This document shows, piece by piece, positions 9,367-17,434 of a stretch of 56,634 nt of DNA. Source of the DNA: Halalkalibacter okhensis (GTDB lineage: Bacteria; Bacillota; Bacilli; Bacillales; Bacillaceae_D); the NCBI RefSeq assembly GCF_000787375.1, contig NZ_JRJU01000026.1, forward strand, positions 1-56,634, written 5' to 3'. Position numbers and translations under genes: made by a program. Within the stretch, counting starts at the first letter, position 1, and each line of letters opens with the position of its first letter. Under the pieces are notes generated by a model, which was not told the DNA's origin, made no database searches, and worked only from the letters and a program-made list of their open reading frames with translations.

Positions 9367-10647
9367 TTAGTTAATAAACCATTGAAGTGGAACAGTTACT
9401 AGTTGTGGGAATAAGATTAATAGAACAAGTATCGTAATTTGAACAAGTAAAAAAGGCCAAATCCCTTTTGTAATGTCAACAATACTTATTTTACTTATAC
9501 TACAACCCACATATAAAACAGTTCCAACTGGTGGTGTGATTAATCCGATACATAAATTCATAACCATCAAGATACCGAAATAGACTGGATCAATTCCTGC
9601 TTCCACTACTATTGGAAGCAATACTGGTGTGAAAATTAATATCGCAGGGGTCATATCCATAACAACTCCAACAAGCAATAAGAACACCATCAGAAGAAGA
9701 AGTAATAAAATTGGGTTTGTAGTAATGCCACTTAAGAATTCTCCTAACTCTGCAGGAACTTGAGCTACGGTTATACACCAAGCTGTAACCATTGCAGCTG
9801 CAGCTAAAAACATAACTATTCCCGTTGTTTTACTTGCATTAACGAACACAGCTGGAAGATCTTTTATCTTTAGCTCGCCTCTATATGCAGTAAAACTAAT
9901 AAGTAACGCATAAACCACAGCAACTACAGCCGCTTCTGTAGGTGTGAAAATACCTCCACGTAAACCAACAATTATAATAAGAGGAAGGAATAATGCCCAA
10001 ATTGCTTTGGTAAATGCCTGGATTCTCTCTTTTCTAGAAGCTTTTGGAAGTGCTTCAGCATTATCGCGCTTGGCAATAAAGTACCAAACAATCATTAACC
10101 CACCAGCGAATAAAATTCCTGGTACAATTCCTGCCATAAATAGTTGTGTAATAGAGACTCCACCTACTACCCCAAACATTATTAACGGAATACTTGGAGG
10201 GATAATTGGTGCAATGATCCCTGAAGAAGCCACTAAACCTGTTGCTCGATTAATGTTATACCCTCTAGCAGCCATCATCGGGATTAAAATTGCACCAAGT
10301 GCGGCTGTATCAGCAACTGCAGAACCCGACAAGCCCGCAAACATTACACCTGCAAGAATCGTTACATAACCTAATCCTCCTCGGATATGCCCAACTAAAG
10401 TTGATGCAAATTCTACAACTCGTTTAGAAATTCCACCCGCATTCATGATTTCACCAGCAAGGATAAAAAACGGAATGGCCATCAGTGGAAAACTATTCGC
10501 GCCTATTACAAGGTTTTGTGCAATTATTCTTGTATCAAAAATACCAAGCGCTAACAACATTGCAATTGCACTAACAATCATTGAAAATGCAACTGGAACT
10601 CCGAGAAAAAGAAAGAAAAATAATACTCCTAAAAAGATCCAAATCAT
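9367..10647 (-). CDS. TRAP transporter large permease (DctM)
   Basis: 426 residues, almost wholly hydrophobic with about twelve membrane segments, forming the ion-coupled transport subunit of a TRAP system. Typical parts are LGVPVAFSMIVSAIAMLL at the N-terminus, FFILAGEIMNAGGIS near residue 60, and SGSAVADTAALGAILIPMM near residue 108, followed by the IIPPSIPLIMFGVV region. It begins six bases after the stop codon of the small subunit and is followed by the dehydrogenase gene. With the solute-binding protein upstream it makes a complete Na+-driven carboxylate importer. Confidence 0.95.
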   Translation of the reverse strand: MIWIFLGVLFFFLFLGVPVAFSMIVSAIAMLLALGIFDTRIIAQNLVIGANSFPLMAIPFFILAGEIMNAGGISKRVVEFASTLVGHIRGGLGYVTILAGVMFAGLSGSAVADTAALGAILIPMMAARGYNINRATGLVASSGIIAPIIPPSIPLIMFGVVGGVSITQLFMAGIVPGILFAGGLMIVWYFIAKRDNAEALPKASRKERIQAFTKAIWALFLPLIIIVGLRGGIFTPTEAAVVAVVYALLISFTAYRGELKIKDLPAVFVNASKTTGIVMFLAAAAMVTAWCITVAQVPAELGEFLSGITTNPILLLLLLMVFLLLVGVVMDMTPAILIFTPVLLPIVVEAGIDPVYFGILMVMNLCIGLITPPVGTVLYVGCSISKISIVDITKGIWPFLLVQITILVLLILFPQLVTVPLQWFIN

Positions 10648-10653
10648 GGTTGA

Positions 10654-11178
10654 TCACCGCCCTTTTTCTGTTAACGGATCTTTGTTTTCTGCTGCCCATG
10701 ACGGAAGGTCTTGTCCATAAACAACGTATCGTATCGTTTGCATTATACTCATAATTGCCATCACAACTGCGGCTAGTACTCCTGCAGAAAAGATAAACGA
10801 AAGTGGAATTCCAGTTGCAGGCCCGTAATTCGTATGGTTAATTTCCATTAAGTAATATCCTCCATGAATAACGACCACGAGTACAACTAAAACAACTAAA
10901 TTTATAAAAATATATAGTACTTTCTGCGCCTTCGCTGGCAATGCACCTATAAAGATATCGACTCCTAAATGACTTTTCTCTTTATAAGCAACAATTGCTC
11001 CTAAAAAGACGACCCAAACAAACAAAAACCTAGCTAGTTCTTCCGACCAAGTTATTCCGGAATCAAATAAGTACCGTAAAACAACATTAGAAAAAACGAG
11101 GAAAACCATTGTCATCAGGAACAATGCTATAATTCCGTTTAATAACTTATTTAATCCATTTAGAACCTTTCCCATCAT
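10654..11178 (-). CDS. TRAP transporter small permease (DctQ)
   Basis: 174 residues with four predicted membrane helices, the normal plan for the small TRAP subunit. The conserved region LRYLFDSGITWSEELARFLFVW lies at about residues 30-52, broken here by the ITWSEE motif typical of DctQ. An AGGGGTGA ribosome site precedes a double ATG. It lies between the solute-binding protein gene and the large permease and would support assembly of the transporter. Confidence 0.93.
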   Translation of the reverse strand: MMGKVLNGLNKLLNGIIALFLMTMVFLVFSNVVLRYLFDSGITWSEELARFLFVWVVFLGAIVAYKEKSHLGVDIFIGALPAKAQKVLYIFINLVVLVVLVVVIHGGYYLMEINHTNYGPATGIPLSFIFSAGVLAAVVMAIMSIMQTIRYVVYGQDLPSWAAENKDPLTEKGR

Positions 11179-11201
11179 TCACCCCTCCACAATCACTCTT
11201 G

Positions 11202-12200
11202 CTATTCTGACTCATAATTCCTAATAGAATTAATGAATTCTTCTGCCCAGTCATATTGTTCAAATCTCTTCTCATAAACAGGGTCCATTGCATCTACCAA
11301 TTGTTGTCTGAATTCATCAGATGGAACGATAATTTCAATTCCTTCTGATTCTAGATACTCTTTCATTTCAATTTCAGATTGTATGGCGAGCTCCCACTGA
11401 TACTGTGACGCTTCTTGTGCAGCCTCGGAAACAATTTCTTGTAACTCTGGATCTAAGTTATCCCAAAAATGCAAGTTCATTAAATACACATTAGGACTAA
11501 ACATGTGATACGTTTCTAATACATGGCTTTGCACCTCATACCATGCTGATTGAACAAGTGTTGCATAAGGGTTTTCTTGGCCATTTATTACCCCTTGCTC
11601 CAGTGCGGTAAATACTTCTGAGATTGATAGCGACTGAACATTAGCACCCAGTGCATCTCCTACATCTAAGAAAATCGGTACATTTGGCATCCGTAAACGA
11701 AACCCTCTAAAATCATCCATCTCATCAATAGGTCGATCACTTGAAACAACACGGAAACCATTAGCCGTCCATGTTAACGGTTCCACATTCAACTCTCTAA
11801 ATGCATCACCAATTTGATCACCAATTGGCCCATTTAAAATTTCATTTGCTTGTTCATAGCTCTCGAATAAAAATGGCCATTCGACTGCACCGATCATTGG
11901 ATTGGTAGATTGTAGTGCCATACCTGCAATACCCATTTCAACTGTTCCCATTCGAACACTATCTGTAAAAGCCTGTTCATCTCCTAATTGATTGTTATCA
12001 TATATTTGAACGGTTAACTGTCCATTCGAGTTTTCTTCTACCATCGGTTTAAACACTTCTCTAAGGGCAATGTTCTGAGAATGATCTGATGCAAAATAAT
12101 TCGCAACTTTTATAATTTGTGTATCATTCTCTGCGCCACATGCTGACAAAACCATTGTTGAAAGGATAGCGCTTACTAAAAGCGCTTTAATTTTAGTCAT
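11202..12200 (-). CDS. TRAP transporter solute-binding lipoprotein (DctP)
   Basis: 332 residues. An N-terminal lipoprotein signal (LSTMVLSAC, cysteine at about residue 21) anchors it outside the membrane. The mature part has the DctP fold: NNQLGDEQAFTDSVRMGTVEMG near residues 68-90 and FRGFRLRMPNVPIFLD near residues 164-180, where the second arginine normally binds the substrate carboxylate. EVFTALEQGVINGQENP near residue 205 is also typical. The ligand is probably an organic or sugar acid; the neighbouring KDG kinase and KDPG aldolase point to an aldonate, uronate or keto-deoxy acid. Confidence 0.94.
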   Translation of the reverse strand: MTKIKALLVSAILSTMVLSACGAENDTQIIKVANYFASDHSQNIALREVFKPMVEENSNGQLTVQIYDNNQLGDEQAFTDSVRMGTVEMGIAGMALQSTNPMIGAVEWPFLFESYEQANEILNGPIGDQIGDAFRELNVEPLTWTANGFRVVSSDRPIDEMDDFRGFRLRMPNVPIFLDVGDALGANVQSLSISEVFTALEQGVINGQENPYATLVQSAWYEVQSHVLETYHMFSPNVYLMNLHFWDNLDPELQEIVSEAAQEASQYQWELAIQSEIEMKEYLESEGIEIIVPSDEFRQQLVDAMDPVYEKRFEQYDWAEEFINSIRNYESE

Positions 12201-12309
12201 CTTTTCTCCCCCTTACTTTCTCCGGGTATGTTTCGTATTTTAATATACAATATTTTAACTACTCCTCAATTACTAAAACTTTAGCAATTAAGGAGGACAT
12301 CCTTTTTAC

Positions 12310-12954
12310 TTACATATTGCTTCTAGCTTTCTCCACTTCTTTAACAAAATTTGATGCAGTCTCTTCAATTTCTTTTAAATAAGCTTCCGTTAAAGGAATC
12401 CTTGTGTTAATAAGTGAACTCCCGGCTCCAGCAGCTACTGCACCGGCTTTTATATACTCACCAATATTGCTTATCTCAATTCCACCTGTTGGCATTAAAG
12501 GGATTTGTGGCAAAGGTCCTTTTAGATCTTTTAAATATTTCGGGCCAAATACATTAGCAGGAAATACCTTAATTACGTCAGCTCCATTTTCATATGCTGT
12601 AAGAATTTCAGTAGGTGTTAATGCTCCAGCAATACTTACAACACCATATCGTTTTGTTAGTTTAATAGTTTCTGGATTCACAGTCGGTGAAAAAATAAAT
12701 TTAGAACCCGCCATAATTGCTGCTCTTGCCGTTTCAGGATCAAGGACTGTTCCTGCACCGACAATGACGTCATCACCTAGTTCATCAGATACTTGTTCAA
12801 TCAAGGACAATACCTTTGGTGTTTCAACTGTTATTTCTAATGCCTTAACCCCCCCTCTACTTAAAGCTTTTGAGATTTCTACAATATTTTCTGGTTGTGA
12901 ACCACGAATAACAGCTACTACACCACTATCTTTTATACGTCCAAGTAAATCCAT
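12310..12954 (-). CDS. kdgA: 2-keto-3-deoxy-6-phosphogluconate aldolase
   Basis: 214-residue class I aldolase that splits KDPG into pyruvate and glyceraldehyde 3-phosphate (the family also acts on 2-keto-4-hydroxyglutarate). The Schiff-base lysine is in ADVIKVFPANVFGP (about residue 131) and the catalytic glutamate in KALEITVETP (about residue 41). GAGTVLDPETA and MPTGGI phosphate-site motifs are present. A GGAGG ribosome site precedes the ATG. It follows the KDG kinase by 15 bases, giving kinase then aldolase, the lower half of the Entner-Doudoroff-type route. Confidence 0.94.
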   Translation of the reverse strand: MDLLGRIKDSGVVAVIRGSQPENIVEISKALSRGGVKALEITVETPKVLSLIEQVSDELGDDVIVGAGTVLDPETARAAIMAGSKFIFSPTVNPETIKLTKRYGVVSIAGALTPTEILTAYENGADVIKVFPANVFGPKYLKDLKGPLPQIPLMPTGGIEISNIGEYIKAGAVAAGAGSSLINTRIPLTEAYLKEIEETASNFVKEVEKARSNM

Positions 12955-12969
12955 GTCTTTTTCCTCCTA

Positions 12970-13917
12970 TTATCTGCTGATATCTTCAGCTGGTGAATGA
13001 ATAAATCGCTCAATTTCACTTTTTTCTGGTAAGCCTTCTACATCTCCACTAATCGTTGTAACGAGAGCTCCTACTGCATTGCCTCGTTCAACCGCTTTCT
13101 CAATCGTCAGTTCATCTATTAAACCGGATACAAATCCTGCAGCAAAACCATCACCTGCTCCGACTGGGTCAACTACTTTTTCAACTTTGAACCCTGGTAC
13201 AAGCTTGTATTCATCTGAAGTAAAGTAGTAAGCCCCCTTAGCACCAACTTTTAATACAACGATCTTGGCACCATGCTCTAGGAAACGTTTTCCAAGTAAA
13301 ATAGGGTCTGACTCTCCAAACAAAAATTCCCCTTCTGCAACTCCAGGGAGAATAATATCTGATTGTCCGGCAATATCTAGCAATACTTTTCTAGCTTTCT
13401 CTTCAGACCAAAGCTTCTTCCGTAAATTTGGATCAAAGACAACTGTAATTCCATTTCGCTTTGCTATCTCTATAGCTTGTAGAATCACCTGATAGCAACT
13501 ATCACTAAGGGCTGGAGTAATTCCCGTTAGGTGAAGATATTTTGCTTTCTTTAAATATTCTTCATCTAACATGTCAGGACTCATAAAGCTGGCAGCCGAC
13601 CCCTTTCGATAATATTGCACACGGACATCGCTTTCATTTCTAACCTCTTTAAAGTACAACCCTGTTGATGCAGAATCTATCAATTTCACTTTATCAACAT
13701 GAACACCTTCGCCTCGAATAAAAGATATCATTCCTTTACCTAGTTCATCATTTCCAACTTGACTGATCCATGCTGCCTGATGTCCAAGTCTGCTTATACC
13801 TATAGCAAAATTTGATTCAGCACCACCGTACTTCCGATTGTAAGTGGTTGCATATTTCATTAACCCATTTTCAGGAGTCAATAGAACCATTGTTTCTCCA
13901 ATAGTAACGATATCCAC
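12970..13917 (-). CDS. kdgK: 2-keto-3-deoxygluconate kinase (PfkB family)
   Basis: Phosphorylates 2-keto-3-deoxygluconate to KDPG for the adjacent aldolase. It is a PfkB/ribokinase-fold protein of about 315 residues: N-terminal VTIGETMVLLTP, the GGAESNFAIGISRLG sugar-binding segment near residue 35, and the catalytic DPVGAGDGFAAGF motif near residue 252 with its anion hole. I start it at GTG 13917, six bases after a GGAGGAG ribosome site; an ATG 15 bases upstream has only a weak site. First gene of the operon, behind the promoter and two palindromes. Other PfkB substrates cannot be excluded, but the aldolase neighbour supports KDG. Confidence 0.9.
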   Translation of the reverse strand: MDIVTIGETMVLLTPENGLMKYATTYNRKYGGAESNFAIGISRLGHQAAWISQVGNDELGKGMISFIRGEGVHVDKVKLIDSASTGLYFKEVRNESDVRVQYYRKGSAASFMSPDMLDEEYLKKAKYLHLTGITPALSDSCYQVILQAIEIAKRNGITVVFDPNLRKKLWSEEKARKVLLDIAGQSDIILPGVAEGEFLFGESDPILLGKRFLEHGAKIVVLKVGAKGAYYFTSDEYKLVPGFKVEKVVDPVGAGDGFAAGFVSGLIDELTIEKAVERGNAVGALVTTISGDVEGLPEKSEIERFIHSPAEDISR

Positions 13918-13943
13918 CTTTTTCTCCTCCATAACCTAATATA

Positions 13944-13962
13944 AGTTCCATAATACAGAACT
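13944..13962 (-). promoter_or_regulatory. predicted IclR operator 1
   Basis: AGTTCCATAATACAGAACT is an interrupted palindrome with AGTTC/GAACT arms and nine bases between them. It has the same arms and spacing as the site at 13989-14007. A single AGTTCCAT half-site follows at 13964-13971. Confidence 0.6.
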
Positions 13963-13988
13963 AAGTTCCATACAAAGTATAAAAAAGT

Positions 13989-14007
13989 AGTTCCACTATA
14001 CGGAACT
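13989..14007 (-). promoter_or_regulatory. predicted IclR operator 2
   Basis: AGTTCCACTATACGGAACT, six-base arms. Relative to the inferred start at about 14032 both palindromes lie downstream (+25 to +88), which suggests repression by blocking elongation or by looping. The adjacent IclR gene is the obvious ligand-responsive regulator. Confidence 0.6.
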
Positions 14008-14038
14008 TAATTCCAAAATGGTCATTTGGTTAATTACG

Positions 14039-14067
14039 ATTATATTGAAAGCGTTTTTCAAAGTCAA
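14039..14067 (-). promoter_or_regulatory. operon promoter with cre-like spacer
   Basis: TTGACT and a consensus TATAAT separated by 17 bases on the minus strand. The spacer contains AACGCTTTCA, a good right half of a CcpA cre box with a poor left half, so glucose repression is possible. It drives the kdgK-kdgA-dctPQM-dehydrogenase operon. Confidence 0.75.
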
Positions 14068-14091
14068 TAAAAGTTTAATAAATTTTTAAAT

Positions 14092-14862
14092 TTAATTAGT
14101 CTTTCCTAAATACCCCATTTTTTGGGATATATTATGAGACGTTTCAAGAATTAGGTCTATTAGTTCAGCTTTAATTCTTTCTTTTGTGATTCGCTGATTG
14201 GGACCGGCAATACTAATCGCTGCAATTACTTTGTTATTATAATCATAAATAGGCGCAGCAACAGCAGCAATCAATTCCTCATGCTCCATTTCATCAATGG
14301 CGTATCCCTGCTCTTTTACGATTTCAAGATGTTCAAATAAGGCAGTCTCATCAGTAATCGTACTAGGTGTGAATTGCGGAAGACCTTTCTTTGAAATGAT
14401 CTCTTTGACTTCTTTAATTGGTAAGTTAGCTAACATTACCTTGCCAACGCCAGTACAATGCATATTAACACGTCTTCCAACTTGAGAAAACATTCTAATT
14501 GTTCGATCACTATCAACTTTATCTATATAGATAACTTCATCATCATCCTTGATACATAGATGGACAACCTCGTTTGTTTTCTGGGCAAGTTCTACAATAG
14601 AGGCATGAGCAACTCCCCTAATATCAATGTTATTTAAAACTGAACTAGCTAATGTGACAACCTGCATACCAAGCGAATACAACTCACTTCTTTCATCCTG
14701 TTTGACAAAATTCCGATGCATTAATGTTAATAACAAACGATGAGTCGTACTTTTAGCCAAACCTAACTGACTAGACAATTCTGTTAATCTAATTCCTTCT
14801 GGATATTTTGAAAGAATTTCTAAAATTGATAGTGACCTTTCAACTGACTGTACAGTAGACAA
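14092..14862 (-). CDS. IclR family transcriptional regulator
   Basis: 256 residues with the two-domain IclR plan. The N-terminal winged helix (VERSLSILEILSKYPEGIRLTELSSQLGLAKSTTHRLL broken into helices at residues 7-45) is followed by an effector domain with VHLCIKDDDEVIYIDKV, MHCTGVGKVMLANLP and the AAVAAPIYDYNNKVIAAISIAGP terminus. It lies just upstream of and codirectional with the KDG/TRAP operon, with the operon promoter and paired palindromes in between. Likely a repressor released by an intermediate such as KDG; the effector is inferred from context. Confidence 0.92.
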   Translation of the reverse strand: MSTVQSVERSLSILEILSKYPEGIRLTELSSQLGLAKSTTHRLLLTLMHRNFVKQDERSELYSLGMQVVTLASSVLNNIDIRGVAHASIVELAQKTNEVVHLCIKDDDEVIYIDKVDSDRTIRMFSQVGRRVNMHCTGVGKVMLANLPIKEVKEIISKKGLPQFTPSTITDETALFEHLEIVKEQGYAIDEMEHEELIAAVAAPIYDYNNKVIAAISIAGPNQRITKERIKAELIDLILETSHNISQKMGYLGKTN

Positions 14863-15075
14863 ACTTTACACCCTCTTTATGAATAAATTTCTAAGTATGA
14901 TTTCTCTGGCACTTAATCATGTTACCCTAAAACGATATGAATTTCAAAATCAAAATGTAACAGTATTTTCAATTCTATAAATTCAACTAATATAAATTTT
15001 AGCAAGTCTTATGTGGGTCGTAATTGGTCATTTGTACATATGTTAAAGTATCAGCTTTATCAGGAGGACCAACAT

Positions 15076-15795
15076 ATGACTCATACTCATTCAATTAAAA
15101 AGCATCTTCCATTGTTTTTAGCAAATTGCTGTTTGCAAACATATTCTCAATACGCCAATGACGGTGAATTTTCCATTCCAAAGGGATACAAATTACTAGC
15201 AAATTTAAAAACAAATGTGATTGGAAAAAGAGAATGGTTTGGATTTATTTTAGAATCCAAAAACAGTGTCATCATAGCGTTTCGAGGAACAGACTCTGAT
15301 CCAGATTGGATCGTTGATGCTGAAGTATCACAAATTCGGTTCCCCTTTATAAAAGAAACGTATTATGTTCATGAGGGCTTCTCCACTATTTATCAATCTT
15401 GTAGAGATCACATCATCGACACCTTTGATCAAATTCCTTTAAAAAAGAAAATCTACGTTACAGGACACAGCTTAGGTGCTGCCGTTGCCACATTATGTGC
15501 ATTTGACCTTTCAAAACACGGCTTCAACGTTTCACTTTATAACTTTGCAAGTCCTCGAGTAGGAGATCCTGCGTTCGTAAACGAATTTGAGAAGTCTGTG
15601 CTAGAAAGTTTCCGATTCTTGAATATTTATGATATTGTCCCTTTGCTTCCTCCAGAATCCATTTATAGCCCATTATCAGATCAAATGTATCATTATCAAC
15701 ACATTAAAGATGCTGAAACATTTGGCATACAAACAGATACATTACGCGGAAATCACAGCATCTATACGTATATCAAAGGAGTAAAAGATTTCTAA
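15076..15795 (+). CDS. class 3 lipase family protein
   Basis: About 239 residues, alpha/beta hydrolase of the fungal-type lipase_3 family. The nucleophile serine is in VTGHSLGAAVATLCAFDL (about residue 140). IIAFRGTDSDPDW supplies the oxyanion-side motif, NFASPRVGDPAF precedes the catalytic aspartate region (YDIVPLLPP), and a late histidine is in GNHSIYTY. I use the ATG at 15076, eight bases after AGGAGG; the frame is open 63 bases upstream without a site. No signal peptide is visible, so it is probably cytoplasmic and may act on lipids or esters inside the cell. Single-gene unit with a strong terminator. Confidence 0.88.
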   Translation: MTHTHSIKKHLPLFLANCCLQTYSQYANDGEFSIPKGYKLLANLKTNVIGKREWFGFILESKNSVIIAFRGTDSDPDWIVDAEVSQIRFPFIKETYYVHEGFSTIYQSCRDHIIDTFDQIPLKKKIYVTGHSLGAAVATLCAFDLSKHGFNVSLYNFASPRVGDPAFVNEFEKSVLESFRFLNIYDIVPLLPPESIYSPLSDQMYHYQHIKDAETFGIQTDTLRGNHSIYTYIKGVKDF

Positions 15796-15799
15796 TGAA

Positions 15800-15832
15800 C
15801 AAACAGCTAACTCTTATACGAGTTAGCTGTTT
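15800..15832. terminator. bidirectional terminator
   Basis: AACAGCTAACTC and its complement around a six-base loop, between convergent lipase and methyltransferase genes; flanked by A and T runs so it can serve both. Confidence 0.8.
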
Positions 15833-15841
15833 GTTATGCTT

Positions 15842-16627
15842 TTAGATCAAAGGTTTGATTGCTTTAATTAAAATGGATTCCCCCATAAACGACTCTACCT
15901 TATCATCTTTGATATTGATACGAAATTTATCTTGTACTTCTTTCGGTGCACCTACTATATAATCAGATAGATTCACCTGTTGCTCTTCCTCAAGTTTCAT
16001 CATTTCACACCAAGTACTAAATAGAAATAACTTCTTAAACCGATAGGACTCATCGATTTCAAACCCCGTTTGTTCGAGCATTTTAATCCACTCTGATTTC
16101 TTCCAAGCACGGTGATGACTACGGTCTCGATCCTTTTCAATCTTATTATAAAACGAATCAAAATCATTATTCTCTGGAGCAACATTATCAATAAATAATA
16201 ACGTGCCCTCTAATTTTATGACTCGGAATGCTTCTTTTATAAAAGCTAGGACATTTGGAAAATGATGTGCTGCAATTCTACATGTGACAACATCAAAGCA
16301 TTCGTCGTCAAACGGTAACTTCTCAGCATCCCCTTGAACAAACTTAACATTTGTGTGACCATTCGACTCAATAAACTCTCTCGCTACTTTAAGAATTTCT
16401 GTGGTTAAATCAAGTGCAGTCACCTCTGTAACCAATGGTGCTACTGCATTGGCCACATGACCTCCTCCTGTCGCGATATCAAGGCAATGTTCTCCACCTT
16501 TAAAGCTAGAAATAGCTAGGAGTTTCTGTAAATCTTCTCCTTTGGCATGTGTTTTGCTCGTTACATAATTTTGTGCATTTTTACCGAACTGAGCTTGTAC
16601 GTTGGCTTTCGTGTTTTCTACATTCAA
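15842..16627 (-). CDS. class I SAM-dependent methyltransferase
   Basis: 261 residues, UbiE/YcgJ-like. Motif I is LDIATGGGHVANAVAP (about residues 48-63), motif II TALDLTTEIL, then VQGDAEKLPFDDECFDVVTCRIAAHHFPN, the usual acidic-loop and post-motif region. The start is a TTG after AAGGATGTGG; no ATG is available nearby. It lies 94 bases downstream of the ArsR-type regulator on the same strand and may be cotranscribed. Substrate unknown: small-molecule and quinone methylation are both possible for this group. Confidence 0.88.
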   Translation of the reverse strand: MNVENTKANVQAQFGKNAQNYVTSKTHAKGEDLQKLLAISSFKGGEHCLDIATGGGHVANAVAPLVTEVTALDLTTEILKVAREFIESNGHTNVKFVQGDAEKLPFDDECFDVVTCRIAAHHFPNVLAFIKEAFRVIKLEGTLLFIDNVAPENNDFDSFYNKIEKDRDRSHHRAWKKSEWIKMLEQTGFEIDESYRFKKLFLFSTWCEMMKLEEEQQVNLSDYIVGAPKEVQDKFRINIKDDKVESFMGESILIKAIKPLI

Positions 16628-16721
16628 GAAACCACATCCTTTTTACAATCTAGAAAAGTTCCCTCTTCATTATAGCGCATGATGTATAGAAATGGATGTT
16701 ATTTCCTTTTCCTTTTTTCTT

Positions 16722-17294
16722 CTAAATCGGCCACATTTCTCTTGGGTTTAATTCATACTCTCCATTTTGTCTAAACATGAATTGGCACATTACAAATTCA
16801 CGTCTGATCGTAGCAAAATCTTCGTGGTAATTCTTGATGTATTCATTTAAATCGCTTTCTTTATACGTCTTTCCAACTTCCAAACCTTTTAGTACATGTT
16901 CTAAAACAATGAGCTTCTTTTTACGCTGAGCAGGAATACTTTTTAACTTCCCATCTGATTGAATGAAATTTTTTAGAACTTTATACTTTTCCTCTTCCTC
17001 TACTTCAAAGAATTTCATTCCCTCTTCACTCCCTATTCGAATAATTGCTTGAGCCATCACGGCAAGTTTCTTATCATTCAAATAAAAATAAATCGTGTTC
17101 TTTTCACGTCTCTGATAAATAATGTCAATTTCACGAAGTTTAGCAATGTGATGAGAAATCGTTGGTGCCGTTAAACCTAACTTCCCAGCAATAGCCTGCC
17201 CGTGCAACGGACCATCCTTTAATAATGAAACAATTCGAATTCTCGTTTTGTCTCCAATTGTTTTATGAAAATTAACCAGACGACTTAATTGCAT
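16722..17294 (-). CDS. ArsR-type regulator with DUF2087 domain
   Basis: 190 residues. Residues 1-75 form an ArsR winged helix (DKTRIRIVSLLKDGPLHG, then LTAPTISHHIAKLREIDII as recognition helix). The C-terminal half (from about 115) matches the DUF2087 type, with LKGLEVGKTYKESDLNEYI and a final EFVMCQFMFRQ segment. No clustered cysteines mark a metal site. Upstream lies a 40-bp palindrome over its promoter, indicating autoregulation. The divergent neighbour is the ywiC-like gene, and the methyltransferase follows downstream. Ligand unknown. Confidence 0.88.
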   Translation of the reverse strand: MQLSRLVNFHKTIGDKTRIRIVSLLKDGPLHGQAIAGKLGLTAPTISHHIAKLREIDIIYQRREKNTIYFYLNDKKLAVMAQAIIRIGSEEGMKFFEVEEEEKYKVLKNFIQSDGKLKSIPAQRKKKLIVLEHVLKGLEVGKTYKESDLNEYIKNYHEDFATIRREFVMCQFMFRQNGEYELNPREMWPI

Positions 17295-17310
17295 TCATAC
17301 CCCTCCTGTT

Positions 17311-17355
17311 ATACCTATCTAATTAGATTATAATCTAATTAGATGGGTATAACAA
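17311..17355 (-). promoter_or_regulatory. ArsR promoter within a 40-bp palindrome
   Basis: Bases 17311-17350 form a 40-bp palindrome with one mismatched pair, built of two copies of the 12-bp palindrome ATCTAATTAGAT four bases apart. On the minus strand TTGTTA (17350-17355) and TATAAT (17327-17332) are separated by 17 bases, so the palindrome covers the spacer and -10. A dimeric regulator bound here would shut its own promoter. Confidence 0.75.
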
Positions 17356-17362
17356 TACCTTC

Positions 17363-17405
17363 TGTGATGGTTTTAACAGTTTATTTTTTCAACTATTGCT
17401 ATAGT
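17363..17405 (+). promoter_or_regulatory. Crp/Fnr-type promoter of the ywiC-like gene
   Basis: TGTGATGGTTTTAACA (9 of 10 conserved positions of TGTGA-N6-TCACA) at 17363-17378, centred at 17370.5. A TATAGT -10 lies at 17400-17405, putting the site centre at -41.5, the class II activator position. No good -35 hexamer is present, as expected for an activated promoter. Confidence 0.65.
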
Positions 17406-17434
17406 TAACTCAACTATTTCAAAGGAGAGCTACT

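Noticed and set aside
9944-10369. Plus-strand 141-codon frame opposite dctM
   Set aside because: Lies entirely antisense to a well-supported membrane protein; composition is the expected reverse image of hydrophobic codons.
12404-13000. Plus-strand 198-codon frame opposite kdgA and kdgK
   Set aside because: Shadow of two recognised genes, no ribosome site.
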